Shown here: piece by piece, positions 37,780-46,759 of the stretch
Position numbering within the stretch: position 1 is the first letter of the stretch
Layout: every line of letters begins with the position of its first letter
Assembly (NCBI GenBank): GCA_902621345.1
Contig: CACNLV010000001.1
Location: 558,001 to 622,000, forward strand
Length of the DNA: 64,000 nt
Direction: 5' to 3'
Source: an uncultured Pelagibacteraceae bacterium
GTDB lineage: Bacteria; Pseudomonadota; Alphaproteobacteria; Pelagibacterales; Pelagibacteraceae
Notes under the pieces: model-generated
The model's input: only the letters and a program-made list of their open reading frames with translations
What the model was told of the DNA's origin: nothing
The model's database searches: none
Program-made: the position numbers and the translations under genes

Positions 37780-38386
37780 TAAGCCTGTTATTGTTTTTGA
37801 AGGTATTGAATGTAGTGGAAAATCTCTTCATATTAGGAATGTATGTAATTTTTTTAAAAAAAAAAAGATTCCATATATATGTTTAAGGGAACCTGGTGGC
37901 AGTAGAAATTCAGAGATTATTAGAAAATTAATTCTTAATAAAAAATCGAATTTTAATCGAAATACTGATTTATTTTTATACTCAGCATCAAGAAGCGAAA
38001 ATATACAAAAATTAAAAAAATTTCATAAAAAAAAAATTATACTTATAGATAGATTTACTGACTCTACTGTAGCTTATCAACATTTCGGGTTAGGTGTTGA
38101 CTTAAATCTAATTAATAAAATTCATAGTGCGATACTAAATGATTTTAAAATTGATTTTACATTCTTAAATATTGTAAATATCAAAAACATGTTATCAAGA
38201 TTAAGAAAAAGAGATAAATTGAATAGATATGATAAATTTAGTAGCAAATTTTATCAAAAGGTACAAAAAGGTTATTTAAAAATTGCAAGAAATAAAAAAA
38301 ATAAATACTTAATAGTTGATTCAAATCTAGAATTAAAAAGAAATAAAGAAATTATAATTAGAAAGATTAATGATCTTATTAAATGA
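37772..38386 (+). CDS. tmk: Thymidylate kinase
   Basis: A 204-residue P-loop kinase that makes dTDP from dTMP. I use the ATG at 37772; a GTG one codon earlier is also possible. The P-loop reads FEGIECSGKS, where the more usual sequence has Asp-Gly before the final Gly-Lys. Other motifs are LREPGGS and LIDRFTDSTVAYQ. The LID region is Lys/Arg-rich. It overlaps dacC by eight bases and holB by four; tmk-holB is a standard pairing. Confidence 0.88.
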   Translation: MSNKPVIVFEGIECSGKSLHIRNVCNFFKKKKIPYICLREPGGSRNSEIIRKLILNKKSNFNRNTDLFLYSASRSENIQKLKKFHKKKIILIDRFTDSTVAYQHFGLGVDLNLINKIHSAILNDFKIDFTFLNIVNIKNMLSRLRKRDKLNRYDKFSSKFYQKVQKGYLKIARNKKNKYLIVDSNLELKRNKEIIIRKINDLIK

Positions 38387-39303
38387 AACTAAATCCTTCA
38401 AATCAATTAGAATTATTTATTCACGGAAAAGAATTAAAAAAATTTATATCTTTATATAAAGAAAATAAACTCCCAAATAAGATTTTATTAAATGGCCGAA
38501 AGGGTATAGGTAAATGCACTTTGGCTTATCACTTAATCAATTCTATTCTTTCTGAAAATGAGGATTTTGCGTATAATTTTAAAGATTTCAAAATTGATGA
38601 GAGAAATAAATCTTTCAAATTAATTAAAAATGGTTCAAGTCCAAACTTTTCTTTGGTTGACGTTAAAATAGATAAAAAAGTTGTGAACATAGATCAAATA
38701 AGGAGTCTGATAAAAGATTTAAAAAAGTCCTCTTTTAATGAAAAACCTAAATTTGTTTTAATTGATGATAGTGAATATTTAAATAAAAATAGCATAAATG
38801 CCCTATTAAAAGATATTGAAGAACCAAATATTGGTGTTTATTTTATACTCATTCAAAATCAAAAAAAATTATTAAATACATTAACCTCTAGATTTGTGAA
38901 ATTTAACATCCATTTAAGTAATAATGAATCATTGTATACAATAAATAAACTAGTAAATAATAATATTCACAATCTGGTTAATAATGAATTTATTAATTAT
39001 TATTTTTCACCAGGTAATATTTATAAGATGATAGATTTTAGTAACAATAATAATATAGATTTTAAAGATACAAAACTTAGAGATTTTATTAATATTTTGA
39101 TAAATAATAATCACTTTAAGAAAGACTCAAATCTTAAATATCTTTTCTATGAAATGTTAGAAAATTTATTAAAACAAAAAACAAAATCATTGAATTTAGA
39201 TCATTACAATTATTTTATTAAAAAAATAGATATGATTAATAAATATAATCTTGATGAGGAATCATTATTTATTGAGTTAAGCGATAAAATATTAAATGGG
39301 TAA
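38383..39303 (+). CDS. holB: DNA polymerase III delta' subunit (clamp loader)
   Basis: A 306-residue AAA+ protein of the clamp loader. The P-loop is in LNGRKGIGKCTLAYHL near residue 45; IDDSEYLNKNSINALLKDIEEP is the Walker B to sensor region, and LTSRFVKF follows. The four-cysteine zinc module found between these in enterobacterial delta' is absent. Sequence is very Asn/Lys-rich in the C-terminal third. It lies between tmk and metG, overlapping both, as in other alphaproteobacteria. Confidence 0.85.
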   Translation: MKLNPSNQLELFIHGKELKKFISLYKENKLPNKILLNGRKGIGKCTLAYHLINSILSENEDFAYNFKDFKIDERNKSFKLIKNGSSPNFSLVDVKIDKKVVNIDQIRSLIKDLKKSSFNEKPKFVLIDDSEYLNKNSINALLKDIEEPNIGVYFILIQNQKKLLNTLTSRFVKFNIHLSNNESLYTINKLVNNNIHNLVNNEFINYYFSPGNIYKMIDFSNNNNIDFKDTKLRDFINILINNNHFKKDSNLKYLFYEMLENLLKQKTKSLNLDHYNYFIKKIDMINKYNLDEESLFIELSDKILNG

Positions 39304-40837
39304 AACATTTTATATAACTACTCCAATTTATTACCCTTCGGCAAAGCCCCACATGGGACATGCTTACTCAAGTATAATAGCGGATTTTTTTGCTAGATTT
39401 AAAAAAATTGATGGTTATGAAGTGTTCTTTCTTACTGGTACTGATGAACACGGTTTAAAAATTCAGAGGGCCGCTGAGAAAAAAAAAGTTGATCCATTGA
39501 GATTTTGTGACGAAATAAGTGAAACATTTAGAAATTTATCGAAAACATTAAATCTTACAAATAATGATTTTATACGTACAACAGAAGCTCGTCACAAAAA
39601 ATCTGTACAACATTTATGGGATGAGTTGTTAAAAAATGATGATATCTATTTATCAAAATATTCTGGATGGTATTCAGTATCAGATGAGTCTTTTTACGAC
39701 GAGAACGAAATTGAGGAAATAGATAACAAAAAAATTGCTATTTCATCAAAATCAGCTGTTGAATGGGTTGATGAAGAATCATATTTTTTTAGATTATCTA
39801 AATGGGAAAAGCCACTTTTAGATTTCTATGAAAAAAATCCAAATTTTATTTTGCCTGCCTCAAGGAAAAATGAGGTGATTAGTTTTGTGAAAAGTGGACT
39901 AAAAGATTTATCGGTTAGTAGAAAGAGTTTTTCCTGGGGTATTAAAGTCCCAAATGATGAAAAGCACGTTATATATGTATGGTTAGATGCTTTAACAAAT
40001 TATATTAGTGCATTGAATTATCCAAACAAAAATGATGATTTATATAAAAAATTCTGGCCTGCTTCAATTCATTTAATTGGAAAAGACATATTAAGATTTC
40101 ATGCAATATATTGGCCTGCTTTTCTTTTAGCTGCAAAAATAGATCCTCCAAAAAAAGTATATGGTCATGGATGGATACTCTCTAACGAAGAAAAAATGTC
40201 TAAATCAAAAGGTAATATCCTAGATCCATTAGAAATAATAAAACAATATGGACTTGATCCCTTGAGATATTATCTAATAAAAGAAGTCTCTTTTGGTAAT
40301 GATGGAAATATTTCACAGGAAAGACTGGAAGATTGTATCAATAGTGATTTAGCAAATAATTTTGGTAATTTATGTCAACGTGTTTGTACTTTTGCCATTA
40401 GAAATTGTGAAAGTAAAATTCCAAAAAAGATCCAATTTCAAAATGATGATTTAAAAATTTTAAATAAATATACTCAAAATTTAGATAAAATAAGATCTGA
40501 AATAGATAATCAAAATATTAATTATTATATTAACTATATTGTTAACCGATTATTTGATGCGAATAAATATTTTAATGATCAAGAACCATGGAAAAAAAAA
40601 GATGACATAATTAGACTTAATACTATTGTTTATACCACTCTTGAAATTGTTAGAAAAATTACTTATTTGTTATATCCAATTGTCCCTAATTCATCGTTAA
40701 AAGCTTTAGGTCTTTTTAATCTTAAGGAAAAAGATATCATTTTTGACACAATCAAAGATAATGAATTTCTAAAAAAAGGAAGTGATATAAATAAAATTGA
40801 TATACTATTTAATAAAATAGAAAGAAAAAATGATTGA
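39296..40837 (+). CDS. metG: Methionyl-tRNA synthetase
   Basis: A 513-residue class I synthetase. HIGH reads HMGH in PSAKPHMGHAYSS near residue 20, and the KMSKS loop is EKMSKSKGNILDP near 300. The knuckle region (SGWYSVSDESFYDENE) lacks zinc-binding cysteines, as in the metal-free group of bacterial MetRS. No C-terminal dimer domain is present, which explains the short length. It overlaps holB by eight bases and the tatD-family gene by eight. Confidence 0.94.
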   Translation: MGKTFYITTPIYYPSAKPHMGHAYSSIIADFFARFKKIDGYEVFFLTGTDEHGLKIQRAAEKKKVDPLRFCDEISETFRNLSKTLNLTNNDFIRTTEARHKKSVQHLWDELLKNDDIYLSKYSGWYSVSDESFYDENEIEEIDNKKIAISSKSAVEWVDEESYFFRLSKWEKPLLDFYEKNPNFILPASRKNEVISFVKSGLKDLSVSRKSFSWGIKVPNDEKHVIYVWLDALTNYISALNYPNKNDDLYKKFWPASIHLIGKDILRFHAIYWPAFLLAAKIDPPKKVYGHGWILSNEEKMSKSKGNILDPLEIIKQYGLDPLRYYLIKEVSFGNDGNISQERLEDCINSDLANNFGNLCQRVCTFAIRNCESKIPKKIQFQNDDLKILNKYTQNLDKIRSEIDNQNINYYINYIVNRLFDANKYFNDQEPWKKKDDIIRLNTIVYTTLEIVRKITYLLYPIVPNSSLKALGLFNLKEKDIIFDTIKDNEFLKKGSDINKIDILFNKIERKND

Positions 40838-41591
40838 TTCACACTGCCATTTAGATCATGAGCCATTATATAGTGATTTGAAAAATGTTATTAAAAGATC
40901 AAAAGACATTGGCATTAAGAAATTATTGACTATTTCGACATCTTTGGAAAGTTTCTCAAAAGTTAAAGATATTGTAAAAAAAGATGACATAATATTTGGT
41001 ACGATTGGTATACACCCCCATGAAGCAGATAAAAATGATATAAATACAGAATTTATTATCAAAAATTTAGGTTTAAATAAAAAGATTATTGGAGTAGGTG
41101 AGACAGGGCTAGATTTTTATTACGACAATTCGGACAGAAATAAACAAATAGAAAGTTTTAAACTTCACATTGAAGCTGCTTTAAAAGCTAACATACCTTT
41201 AATTATTCATTCAAGAAATGCTGAAGAAAAAACTTTTGATATATTAAACCAACATAAAGATAAAAAACTTAAAATCTTAATGCATTGTTTCACTGGCTCT
41301 CAGAAATTTGCAGAAAAACTTTTAAACCTAAATGCCTATTTTTCAGCAAGTGGCATTATCACTTTTAAAAAATCTATTGAGTTACAAAATACATTTAAAT
41401 TTCTTCCTTTAGATAAAATTTTAATTGAAACCGATAGTCCTTTTCTGGCACCAGTCCCCAATAGGGGGAAAAAAAATGAACCAGCTTTTATAGATTTTAC
41501 TGCTTCAAAACTTGCAGAAATTAAAGGTATTACTAAACCAGAACTAATTAAAATTACTACAGATAATTTTAATAATCTTTTTTTTAATTAA
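40830..41591 (+). CDS. TatD-family metal-dependent hydrolase
   Basis: A 253-residue TIM-barrel hydrolase. Metal ligands are the two His of IDSHCHLD at the N terminus, the Glu of GVGETGLDFYY, the HSRNAE His, MHCFTGS, and the Asp of LIETDSPFLAP. Members act as DNases or D-aminoacyl hydrolases; the natural substrate is not settled. It lies after metG and before an MBL-fold gene, the classic metG-tatD-phnP-like order of alphaproteobacteria. Confidence 0.9.
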   Translation: MIDSHCHLDHEPLYSDLKNVIKRSKDIGIKKLLTISTSLESFSKVKDIVKKDDIIFGTIGIHPHEADKNDINTEFIIKNLGLNKKIIGVGETGLDFYYDNSDRNKQIESFKLHIEAALKANIPLIIHSRNAEEKTFDILNQHKDKKLKILMHCFTGSQKFAEKLLNLNAYFSASGIITFKKSIELQNTFKFLPLDKILIETDSPFLAPVPNRGKKNEPAFIDFTASKLAEIKGITKPELIKITTDNFNNLFFN

Positions 41592-41597
41592 TTTAAT

Positions 41598-42368
41598 ATG
41601 AAATTTATTATTCTTGGATGTGGTAGTTCTATGGGAGTCCCTCGACCTGATGGTTTTTTTGGGAATTGTGATCCAAAAAATAAAAAAAATTACAGGACAA
41701 GATGTTCAGCTTTATTGAAATCTTCTAATCAAAATATCTTATTTGATACATCACCTGATTTACGTCAACAATTATTGAGACATAAGATTAATAAAATAGA
41801 CAAAGTTTTTTATTCTCACATGCATGGTGATCAAACACATGGAATTAATGATCTTAGACCTTTTTATATTAGTAGTAAAAAACAAATTGATATTTATGCA
41901 GACAAAGATACATCAAAATATTTAAAAAGAAGTTTTTCATATATTTTTAAGAGTTATTCCAGAGAATATCCTGCCACTCTTAAATTGAATAAATTAAAAA
42001 AAAATTTTTTGATAGGTACAAATGACAAAAAATTTAATATTAGATCAATTATGGTTGAGCATGGTACTGTTAAATCAAATTGCTTTATAATAGATAAAAA
42101 AATTGCTTATATTAGTGATGTTAATAAAATTTATAAAAAAGATTATAAATATTTTGATAAATTAAAGTATTTAGTAATTGATTGTTTATGGTATAATTTT
42201 CATCCATCCCATTTTAATCTTGAAACATCCCTGCTAATGATAAAAAAATTTGCTCCAAAAAAAGCTATTCTAACAAACTTATCCCCTGTGTTAGATTATA
42301 AAAAAATTAAAAAATTTTTACCAAAAAATGTCATTCCTGCTTATGATGGTCTTACACTTAACTTATAA
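41598..42368 (+). CDS. MBL-fold metallohydrolase, PhnP-like
   Basis: A 256-residue metallo-beta-lactamase-fold protein. The N-terminal LGCGSSMGVPRPDG and the metal motif SHMHGDQTHGINDLRPF (near residues 73-90) are typical of the PhnP-like group that follows tatD. The His after the motif Asp is Gln here, a change I believe is common in the alphaproteobacterial members. Other ligands may be the His of VEHGT and the Asp of YISDVNK. A phosphodiesterase activity is likely, the substrate unknown. Confidence 0.8.
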   Translation: MKFIILGCGSSMGVPRPDGFFGNCDPKNKKNYRTRCSALLKSSNQNILFDTSPDLRQQLLRHKINKIDKVFYSHMHGDQTHGINDLRPFYISSKKQIDIYADKDTSKYLKRSFSYIFKSYSREYPATLKLNKLKKNFLIGTNDKKFNIRSIMVEHGTVKSNCFIIDKKIAYISDVNKIYKKDYKYFDKLKYLVIDCLWYNFHPSHFNLETSLLMIKKFAPKKAILTNLSPVLDYKKIKKFLPKNVIPAYDGLTLNL

Positions 42369-42908
42369 AATGCTTTCTATTTTATTAATTATTTTTTTGG
42401 ACATTGGCTTAGTAAAAGATGCATAGGTATCTTCAATTTTACCCTGTTTATTAATTAAAATTTTGTGGAAATTCCATTTAGGTATAGCTGATTTTCCATG
42501 GTTTTCAGCTGCCCATTTAAATAATTCATGAACATTTTCACCTTTAACTTCTGTTATACTCGATAATGGGAAAGTGATATTGAAATTAACTTCACAAAAT
42601 TTTTTTACTTCTTTGTTATCTTTTTTTTCTTGATTGAATGAATTAGAAGGTACACCAAGAACGATAAGTCCCTTAGACTTATATTTATCCCAAAGCTCCT
42701 GTAATTCTTCATATTGTTTTGTGAATCCACAATAGCTAGCTGTATTTACGATTAAAATTACTTTATCTTTATACTTTTCAAAATTAATTGTTTCACCAGA
42801 AATGCTTTCTATATTAAAATCAAAAAAAACTTTTTTGTAATCCCCAGCTCTTGAATTGTTAAAAAAAAATATAGACAAAGTTAAAATAATTAGTAATGTT
42901 TTTTTCAT
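42363..42908 (-). CDS. Glutathione peroxidase family protein, predicted exported
   Basis: A 181-residue thiol peroxidase of the glutathione-peroxidase fold. The peroxidatic residue is Cys (not selenocysteine) in NTASYCGFTKQYEELQELW, and the Trp-Asn pair is in IPKWNFHKILI. The usual Gln of the tetrad (NQF) is Ser here, in VPSNSFNQE. A hydrophobic N terminus with MKKTLL and a site near SRAGD suggests export to the periplasm. It reduces peroxides, most likely with thioredoxin. The ATG overlaps the nhaA stop by four bases. Confidence 0.85.
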   Translation of the reverse strand: MKKTLLIILTLSIFFFNNSRAGDYKKVFFDFNIESISGETINFEKYKDKVILIVNTASYCGFTKQYEELQELWDKYKSKGLIVLGVPSNSFNQEKKDNKEVKKFCEVNFNITFPLSSITEVKGENVHELFKWAAENHGKSAIPKWNFHKILINKQGKIEDTYASFTKPMSKKIINKIESIL

Positions 42909-44077
42909 TTATTCGGTGTTAGTAATATTAAAAAATAACCAAATAAAGTGGATAAAAGTGACCCAGTTAAAACACCTATTTTCACTCCATCCATATACTG
43001 CAAATTTTCAGCAAAAGCTAAATTACCAACAAACAAACTCATTGTGAAACCAATTCCCGTAAGCACACCTACACCATAAAAGTTATACCAATTAGAGTTG
43101 TTTGGCATTTGTGCTATTTTTGTTTTAATTGAAACATAAGAAAAAACAAAAACTCCGAGTTGTTTTCCAACAAATAATCCTAATAGTATTCCAAGAGGAA
43201 CCTTATCTAACAGAGAGCTGAAAGATAACCCTTCAAGTGACACACCAGCATTGGCAAAAGCAAACAAAGGCATTATACCAAAAGCTACATAGGGGCTTAT
43301 TGCATGTTCAACTTTTATTAGCAAAGAAAAATCTTTCTCTTTTTTTCTATGAGGTATAGTCATTGCTAATAGGACACCTGCAATTGTAGCATGTATTCCT
43401 GAATTATGAGTAAAATCCCAAAGAAAGATACCTATAACCAAGTAGGGTAAAAATTTTTTAATGTTAAATTTATTTATTATCAATAAAACTAAAAAAGCTG
43501 TAAGCATTAAGCTAAGGTATTTTATGCTCAAATCACCAGAGTAGAATAAGGCAATAATTACTATGGCACCTAAATCATCAATTATTGCAAGTGCAGTTAA
43601 AAAAACTTTTAATGATATGGGGACTCGTTTCCCTAATAAAGAAAGAACTCCTAAAGAAAAAGCTATATCAGTAGCTGAAGGAATAGCCCATCCATTAAGC
43701 GTCTCATTATCACCAAAATTGATAAAAACGTAAAATAATGCTGGTACAAGCATACCTCCAACAGCAGCGATGATGGGAAGTAAAGCTTGTTTGATGTTGG
43801 AAAGTTCTCCTTGTAAAAATTCTCTTTTAATTTCTAAAGTTACAAAAAAAAAGAATATCGCCATTAAAGCATCATTTATCCAATGCAAGACACTTAATTT
43901 AATGCCAAAATTGTTAATCCCTAAAAATATATATTTATCCAATGTTGAAAAATACACATCTGATAAATTTGAATTACTTATGTATAATGCAATAATAGCT
44001 GCAAATAGTAAAACTAAACCACTAGCTGCTTCTAATTTAAAAAACCATTTAAAGGGTTTTGAAATATAATTAATCAT
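42905..44077 (-). CDS. nhaA: Na+/H+ antiporter NhaA
   Basis: A 390-residue inner-membrane antiporter with about twelve helices that exports sodium in exchange for protons. The ion site is marked by the adjacent Asp pair in ALAIIDDLGAIVIIALFYS near residue 163, and by the Asp in PSATDIAFSLGVLSLLG near 133. GVGVLTGIGFTMSLFVG near 340 is typical. It overlaps the zinc-ribbon gene by four bases. Confidence 0.93.
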   Translation of the reverse strand: MINYISKPFKWFFKLEAASGLVLLFAAIIALYISNSNLSDVYFSTLDKYIFLGINNFGIKLSVLHWINDALMAIFFFFVTLEIKREFLQGELSNIKQALLPIIAAVGGMLVPALFYVFINFGDNETLNGWAIPSATDIAFSLGVLSLLGKRVPISLKVFLTALAIIDDLGAIVIIALFYSGDLSIKYLSLMLTAFLVLLIINKFNIKKFLPYLVIGIFLWDFTHNSGIHATIAGVLLAMTIPHRKKEKDFSLLIKVEHAISPYVAFGIMPLFAFANAGVSLEGLSFSSLLDKVPLGILLGLFVGKQLGVFVFSYVSIKTKIAQMPNNSNWYNFYGVGVLTGIGFTMSLFVGNLAFAENLQYMDGVKIGVLTGSLLSTLFGYFLILLTPNK

Positions 44078-44553
44078 TCCTGTCTAATTAAATCTTTTAT
44101 AAAAAGATATATATCTATTAAAGTTTCATAAAAATTAAACAAAATTAATTCAAGATTTGGAAAAATTGGTGACAATAAAGCTTGGAATGTATCCAAAACA
44201 ATTATTAATGCTACAAATGATATGACTATTACTAAAAAGTAACCTATAAAATTGGATATACTTAATTTTGATTTTTTTTCATATTTTACTAAAGCTTTAT
44301 CATTTTGTATGTCACTATTGTCTTTTTTATTATTAAGAATACTTTTTTTTACATCACTTAAAATTTTTCTTTTAACATTTTCCTCACTAATATTTTTTGT
44401 TTTTTCTTGAATTTTTAAATCTGAACTATTTTGCTCAAATTTATAAAACCAAACCTTTGAACATGATCCACATTGTAAATTACGACCTTCTTTAGGTATC
44501 AAATTTGCATCAATTTCAAAATTTTTTTTCCCACAAGGACATGAAATAATCAT
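44074..44553 (-). CDS. Zinc-ribbon (MJ0042-type) membrane protein
   Basis: A 159-residue protein. The N terminus holds a small zinc ribbon with cysteines in CPCGKKNF and LQCGSCSKVWF, a Lys/Asp/Asn-rich linker, and one membrane helix near residues 103-127 followed by a short tail. This domain order is common in alphaproteobacteria and uncharacterised. It is coupled to nhaA by ATGA overlap. The first Cys pair is C-P-C, tighter than the usual C-P-x-C. Confidence 0.75.
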   Translation of the reverse strand: MIISCPCGKKNFEIDANLIPKEGRNLQCGSCSKVWFYKFEQNSSDLKIQEKTKNISEENVKRKILSDVKKSILNNKKDNSDIQNDKALVKYEKKSKLSISNFIGYFLVIVISFVALIIVLDTFQALLSPIFPNLELILFNFYETLIDIYLFIKDLIRQE

Positions 44554-44646
44554 GTATCCTTATATATCAGATTTTGATTAAAATTCTTCATATTTGGCAG
44601 CTTTATACATTGAAAATATTGATAACTATTGTATTAGTACATCACT

Positions 44647-44723
<77 letters not shown>

Positions 44724-44730
44724 CTAAATT

Positions 44731-45477
44731 ATGCTTTTTTTTTTTAATAAGAATAAAAAAATAATCAATAGTAAGTTAAAAATTCTTTCTGGTTATAACT
44801 TTAGATATAGAAGTGTCGGTAAACAATCTGAAAAAAATATTATTAAATATGCTAATCATTTCAAATTTGATTATGAGATACACAAGTCTAATAAATTTGA
44901 GAGACATTTTTATTGGCTTAAAATAAAGATGTTAATAGATAATTTAGAGGATGGTAACCATGAATTCTATTTTTGGTTAGATGCAGATACTTTTTTTTGT
45001 AGATATGAAAATATATTAAATCATATTGATGAATCGAAACATATTTTTATTCATAAGAATTTTATACCATCAAAACATAAAACAAAGTATCCTAACGTTT
45101 CATATTTTTCTGAAGGTGTAAATGTTGGTGTTTTGATGGTAAGAAATACTAAATGGTCGTTAAATTTCTTGAAAAATGTATGGAATAAAAAAAAATATTT
45201 ATCACATTATTGGCCAGATAACGCTGCCTTTATGGATGAATTAGGATATAAAGCAGAATTTTCGAAAATAAGTGATAATGATCCAAAAAAAAATGTTTTG
45301 AATAAATTTGATTTTCTATCAGGTCAATGGAATAGTATGCCCAAAAGAAATTATGAAAACCCAAAAAGCGACGAATTTTCAAATTTCTATTTTGATCCTA
45401 TTATAATACATTTAGCGGGAATTAGAAGAAGAGATCGTTTAAAGTTTATAAAAAAATATAAACATTTATTTATATAA
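44731..45477 (+). CDS. Glycosyltransferase, GMA12/MNN10-like (GT34-type)
   Basis: A 248-residue GT-A fold transferase. The metal-binding Asp pair is in YFWLDADTFF (D84, D86). VGVLMVRNTKWSLNFLKNVW and YWPDNAAFMDE are typical of the galactosyl/mannosyl group that contains GMA12/MNN10. No signal peptide is seen. The ATG lies only seven bases after tRNA-Pro and has no ribosome-binding site, so expression is probably from a read-through transcript. It separates tRNA-Pro from the NDUFS4-like gene, which I believe are adjacent in relatives, so it may be an insertion. Confidence 0.72.
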   Translation: MLFFFNKNKKIINSKLKILSGYNFRYRSVGKQSEKNIIKYANHFKFDYEIHKSNKFERHFYWLKIKMLIDNLEDGNHEFYFWLDADTFFCRYENILNHIDESKHIFIHKNFIPSKHKTKYPNVSYFSEGVNVGVLMVRNTKWSLNFLKNVWNKKKYLSHYWPDNAAFMDELGYKAEFSKISDNDPKKNVLNKFDFLSGQWNSMPKRNYENPKSDEFSNFYFDPIIIHLAGIRRRDRLKFIKKYKHLFI

Positions 45478-45484
45478 TATTGAA

Positions 45485-45766
45485 ATGAAAAAAGCAAAAA
45501 TTTACATCCCAAATAAAAATCCAATGCAATCTGGTTTGGGTAAGATCGATAAATGGATATTAGAGTTTGAGACAAAAAATCCTACAAAAAATCCTCTAAT
45601 GGGATGGGAGAGTTCTTCTGACACTTTAGGTGAATTAAAATTAGAATTTTCATCAAAATTAAGTGCAATAAATTATGCCAAAAAGAAAAAGATTGATTAC
45701 GAAATAATTGAACCCAAAAAAAGAAAAATCATAAAAAAATCTTATGCAGATAATTTTTTAAAATAA
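45485..45766 (+). CDS. NADH dehydrogenase accessory subunit, NDUFS4 (18 kDa)-like
   Basis: A 93-residue protein of the ETC complex I NDUFS4 family. Diagnostic segments are KIYIPNKNPMQSG at the N terminus, then NPLMGWESSSDTLGELKLEFSS-type beta strands and AINYAKKKKIDYEI. This supernumerary subunit occurs in alphaproteobacterial and mitochondrial complex I. It lies apart from any nuo operon, as usual. The C-terminal KKSYADNFL is like relatives. It directly abuts the SbmA-type gene. Confidence 0.88.
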   Translation: MKKAKIYIPNKNPMQSGLGKIDKWILEFETKNPTKNPLMGWESSSDTLGELKLEFSSKLSAINYAKKKKIDYEIIEPKKRKIIKKSYADNFLK

Positions 45767-46759
45767 ATGTTTAAATTTTTCAGCCAAAAAAAATGGTTTC
45801 CATGGAGCATCGGAGGTACGATATTAATTCTGTTAGCAACTTGGTACCAAGTACAATTAGACGTAAGAATTAATGAATGGTTTGGAGAATTTTATGACAC
45901 ATTACAGAAAGCTTTAACGGAACCAAATTCAGTCTCAGAAAAAGAATTTATAAGCTATCTTTTTACGTTTGCCAAAATTGCTGCAGTTTATATTCTTGTA
46001 GTTATTTTTAGTGATTATTTTACTAGCCATTGGACATTTAGATGGAGGACAGCAATGGCTGATTTTTATCATGATAAATGGGATGATGCTTCTTCTATAG
46101 AAGGTGCTTCTCAAAGAGTTCAAGAAGACACTCTTAAGTTTGCAAGGATTATGGAAGGTTTGGGTGCTGAGTTATTAAGAAGTTTAATGACATTAATAGC
46201 ATTTACGCCAATTTTATGGGGGCTATCTAAAAGTATTACAGTATTACCATGGATTGGAGAAGTTGAACATGCTTTGGTTTGGGTTGCAATACTTTCTGCT
46301 TTAGGAGGCACAATTTTATTAGCTAGTGTTGGAATTAAATTACCTGGAATAGAGTATGATATTCAAAAAGAAGAGGCTGCATATAGGAAGGAACTCGTTT
46401 TAGGAGAAGATTTTAAAGAAAGTGCAAAACCAGAAAAAATTACAGATCTTTATGGAGGTGTAAGAAAAATACATTATAAGATGTATTTTCATTATCTATA
46501 TTTTAATGCAGTTAAGTGGAGTTATTTACAAGGGATGGTTATTGTTCCTTATTTAGCATTAGCACCTACAATAGTTACAGGTGCCATAACACTTGGATTT
46601 GTTCAGCAAATAATAAGAGCGTTTGGAAGAGTTGAAACATCACTTCAATATTTAGTAAGAAGCTGGCCAATAATTGTTGAATTGATTTCAGTTTGGAAAA
46701 GATTAAGAGAATTTGAAGCAAAATTAGAAAAAAATACATCATTAGAGACTGTTAGATAA
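45767..46759 (+). CDS. SbmA/BacA-family peptide transporter
   Basis: A 330-residue inner-membrane protein with about six to seven helices and no ATP-binding domain, as in SbmA/BacA, which is driven by the proton gradient. Typical stretches are EWFGEFYDTLQKAL near residue 38, TFRWRTAMADFYHDKW, and EGASQRVQEDTLKFA near 108-122. SbmA/BacA imports peptides such as antimicrobial peptides and influences very-long-chain lipid A. It is shorter than the enterobacterial protein (about 400). It shares a base with glpX (TAATG). Confidence 0.85.
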   Translation: MFKFFSQKKWFPWSIGGTILILLATWYQVQLDVRINEWFGEFYDTLQKALTEPNSVSEKEFISYLFTFAKIAAVYILVVIFSDYFTSHWTFRWRTAMADFYHDKWDDASSIEGASQRVQEDTLKFARIMEGLGAELLRSLMTLIAFTPILWGLSKSITVLPWIGEVEHALVWVAILSALGGTILLASVGIKLPGIEYDIQKEEAAYRKELVLGEDFKESAKPEKITDLYGGVRKIHYKMYFHYLYFNAVKWSYLQGMVIVPYLALAPTIVTGAITLGFVQQIIRAFGRVETSLQYLVRSWPIIVELISVWKRLREFEAKLEKNTSLETVR

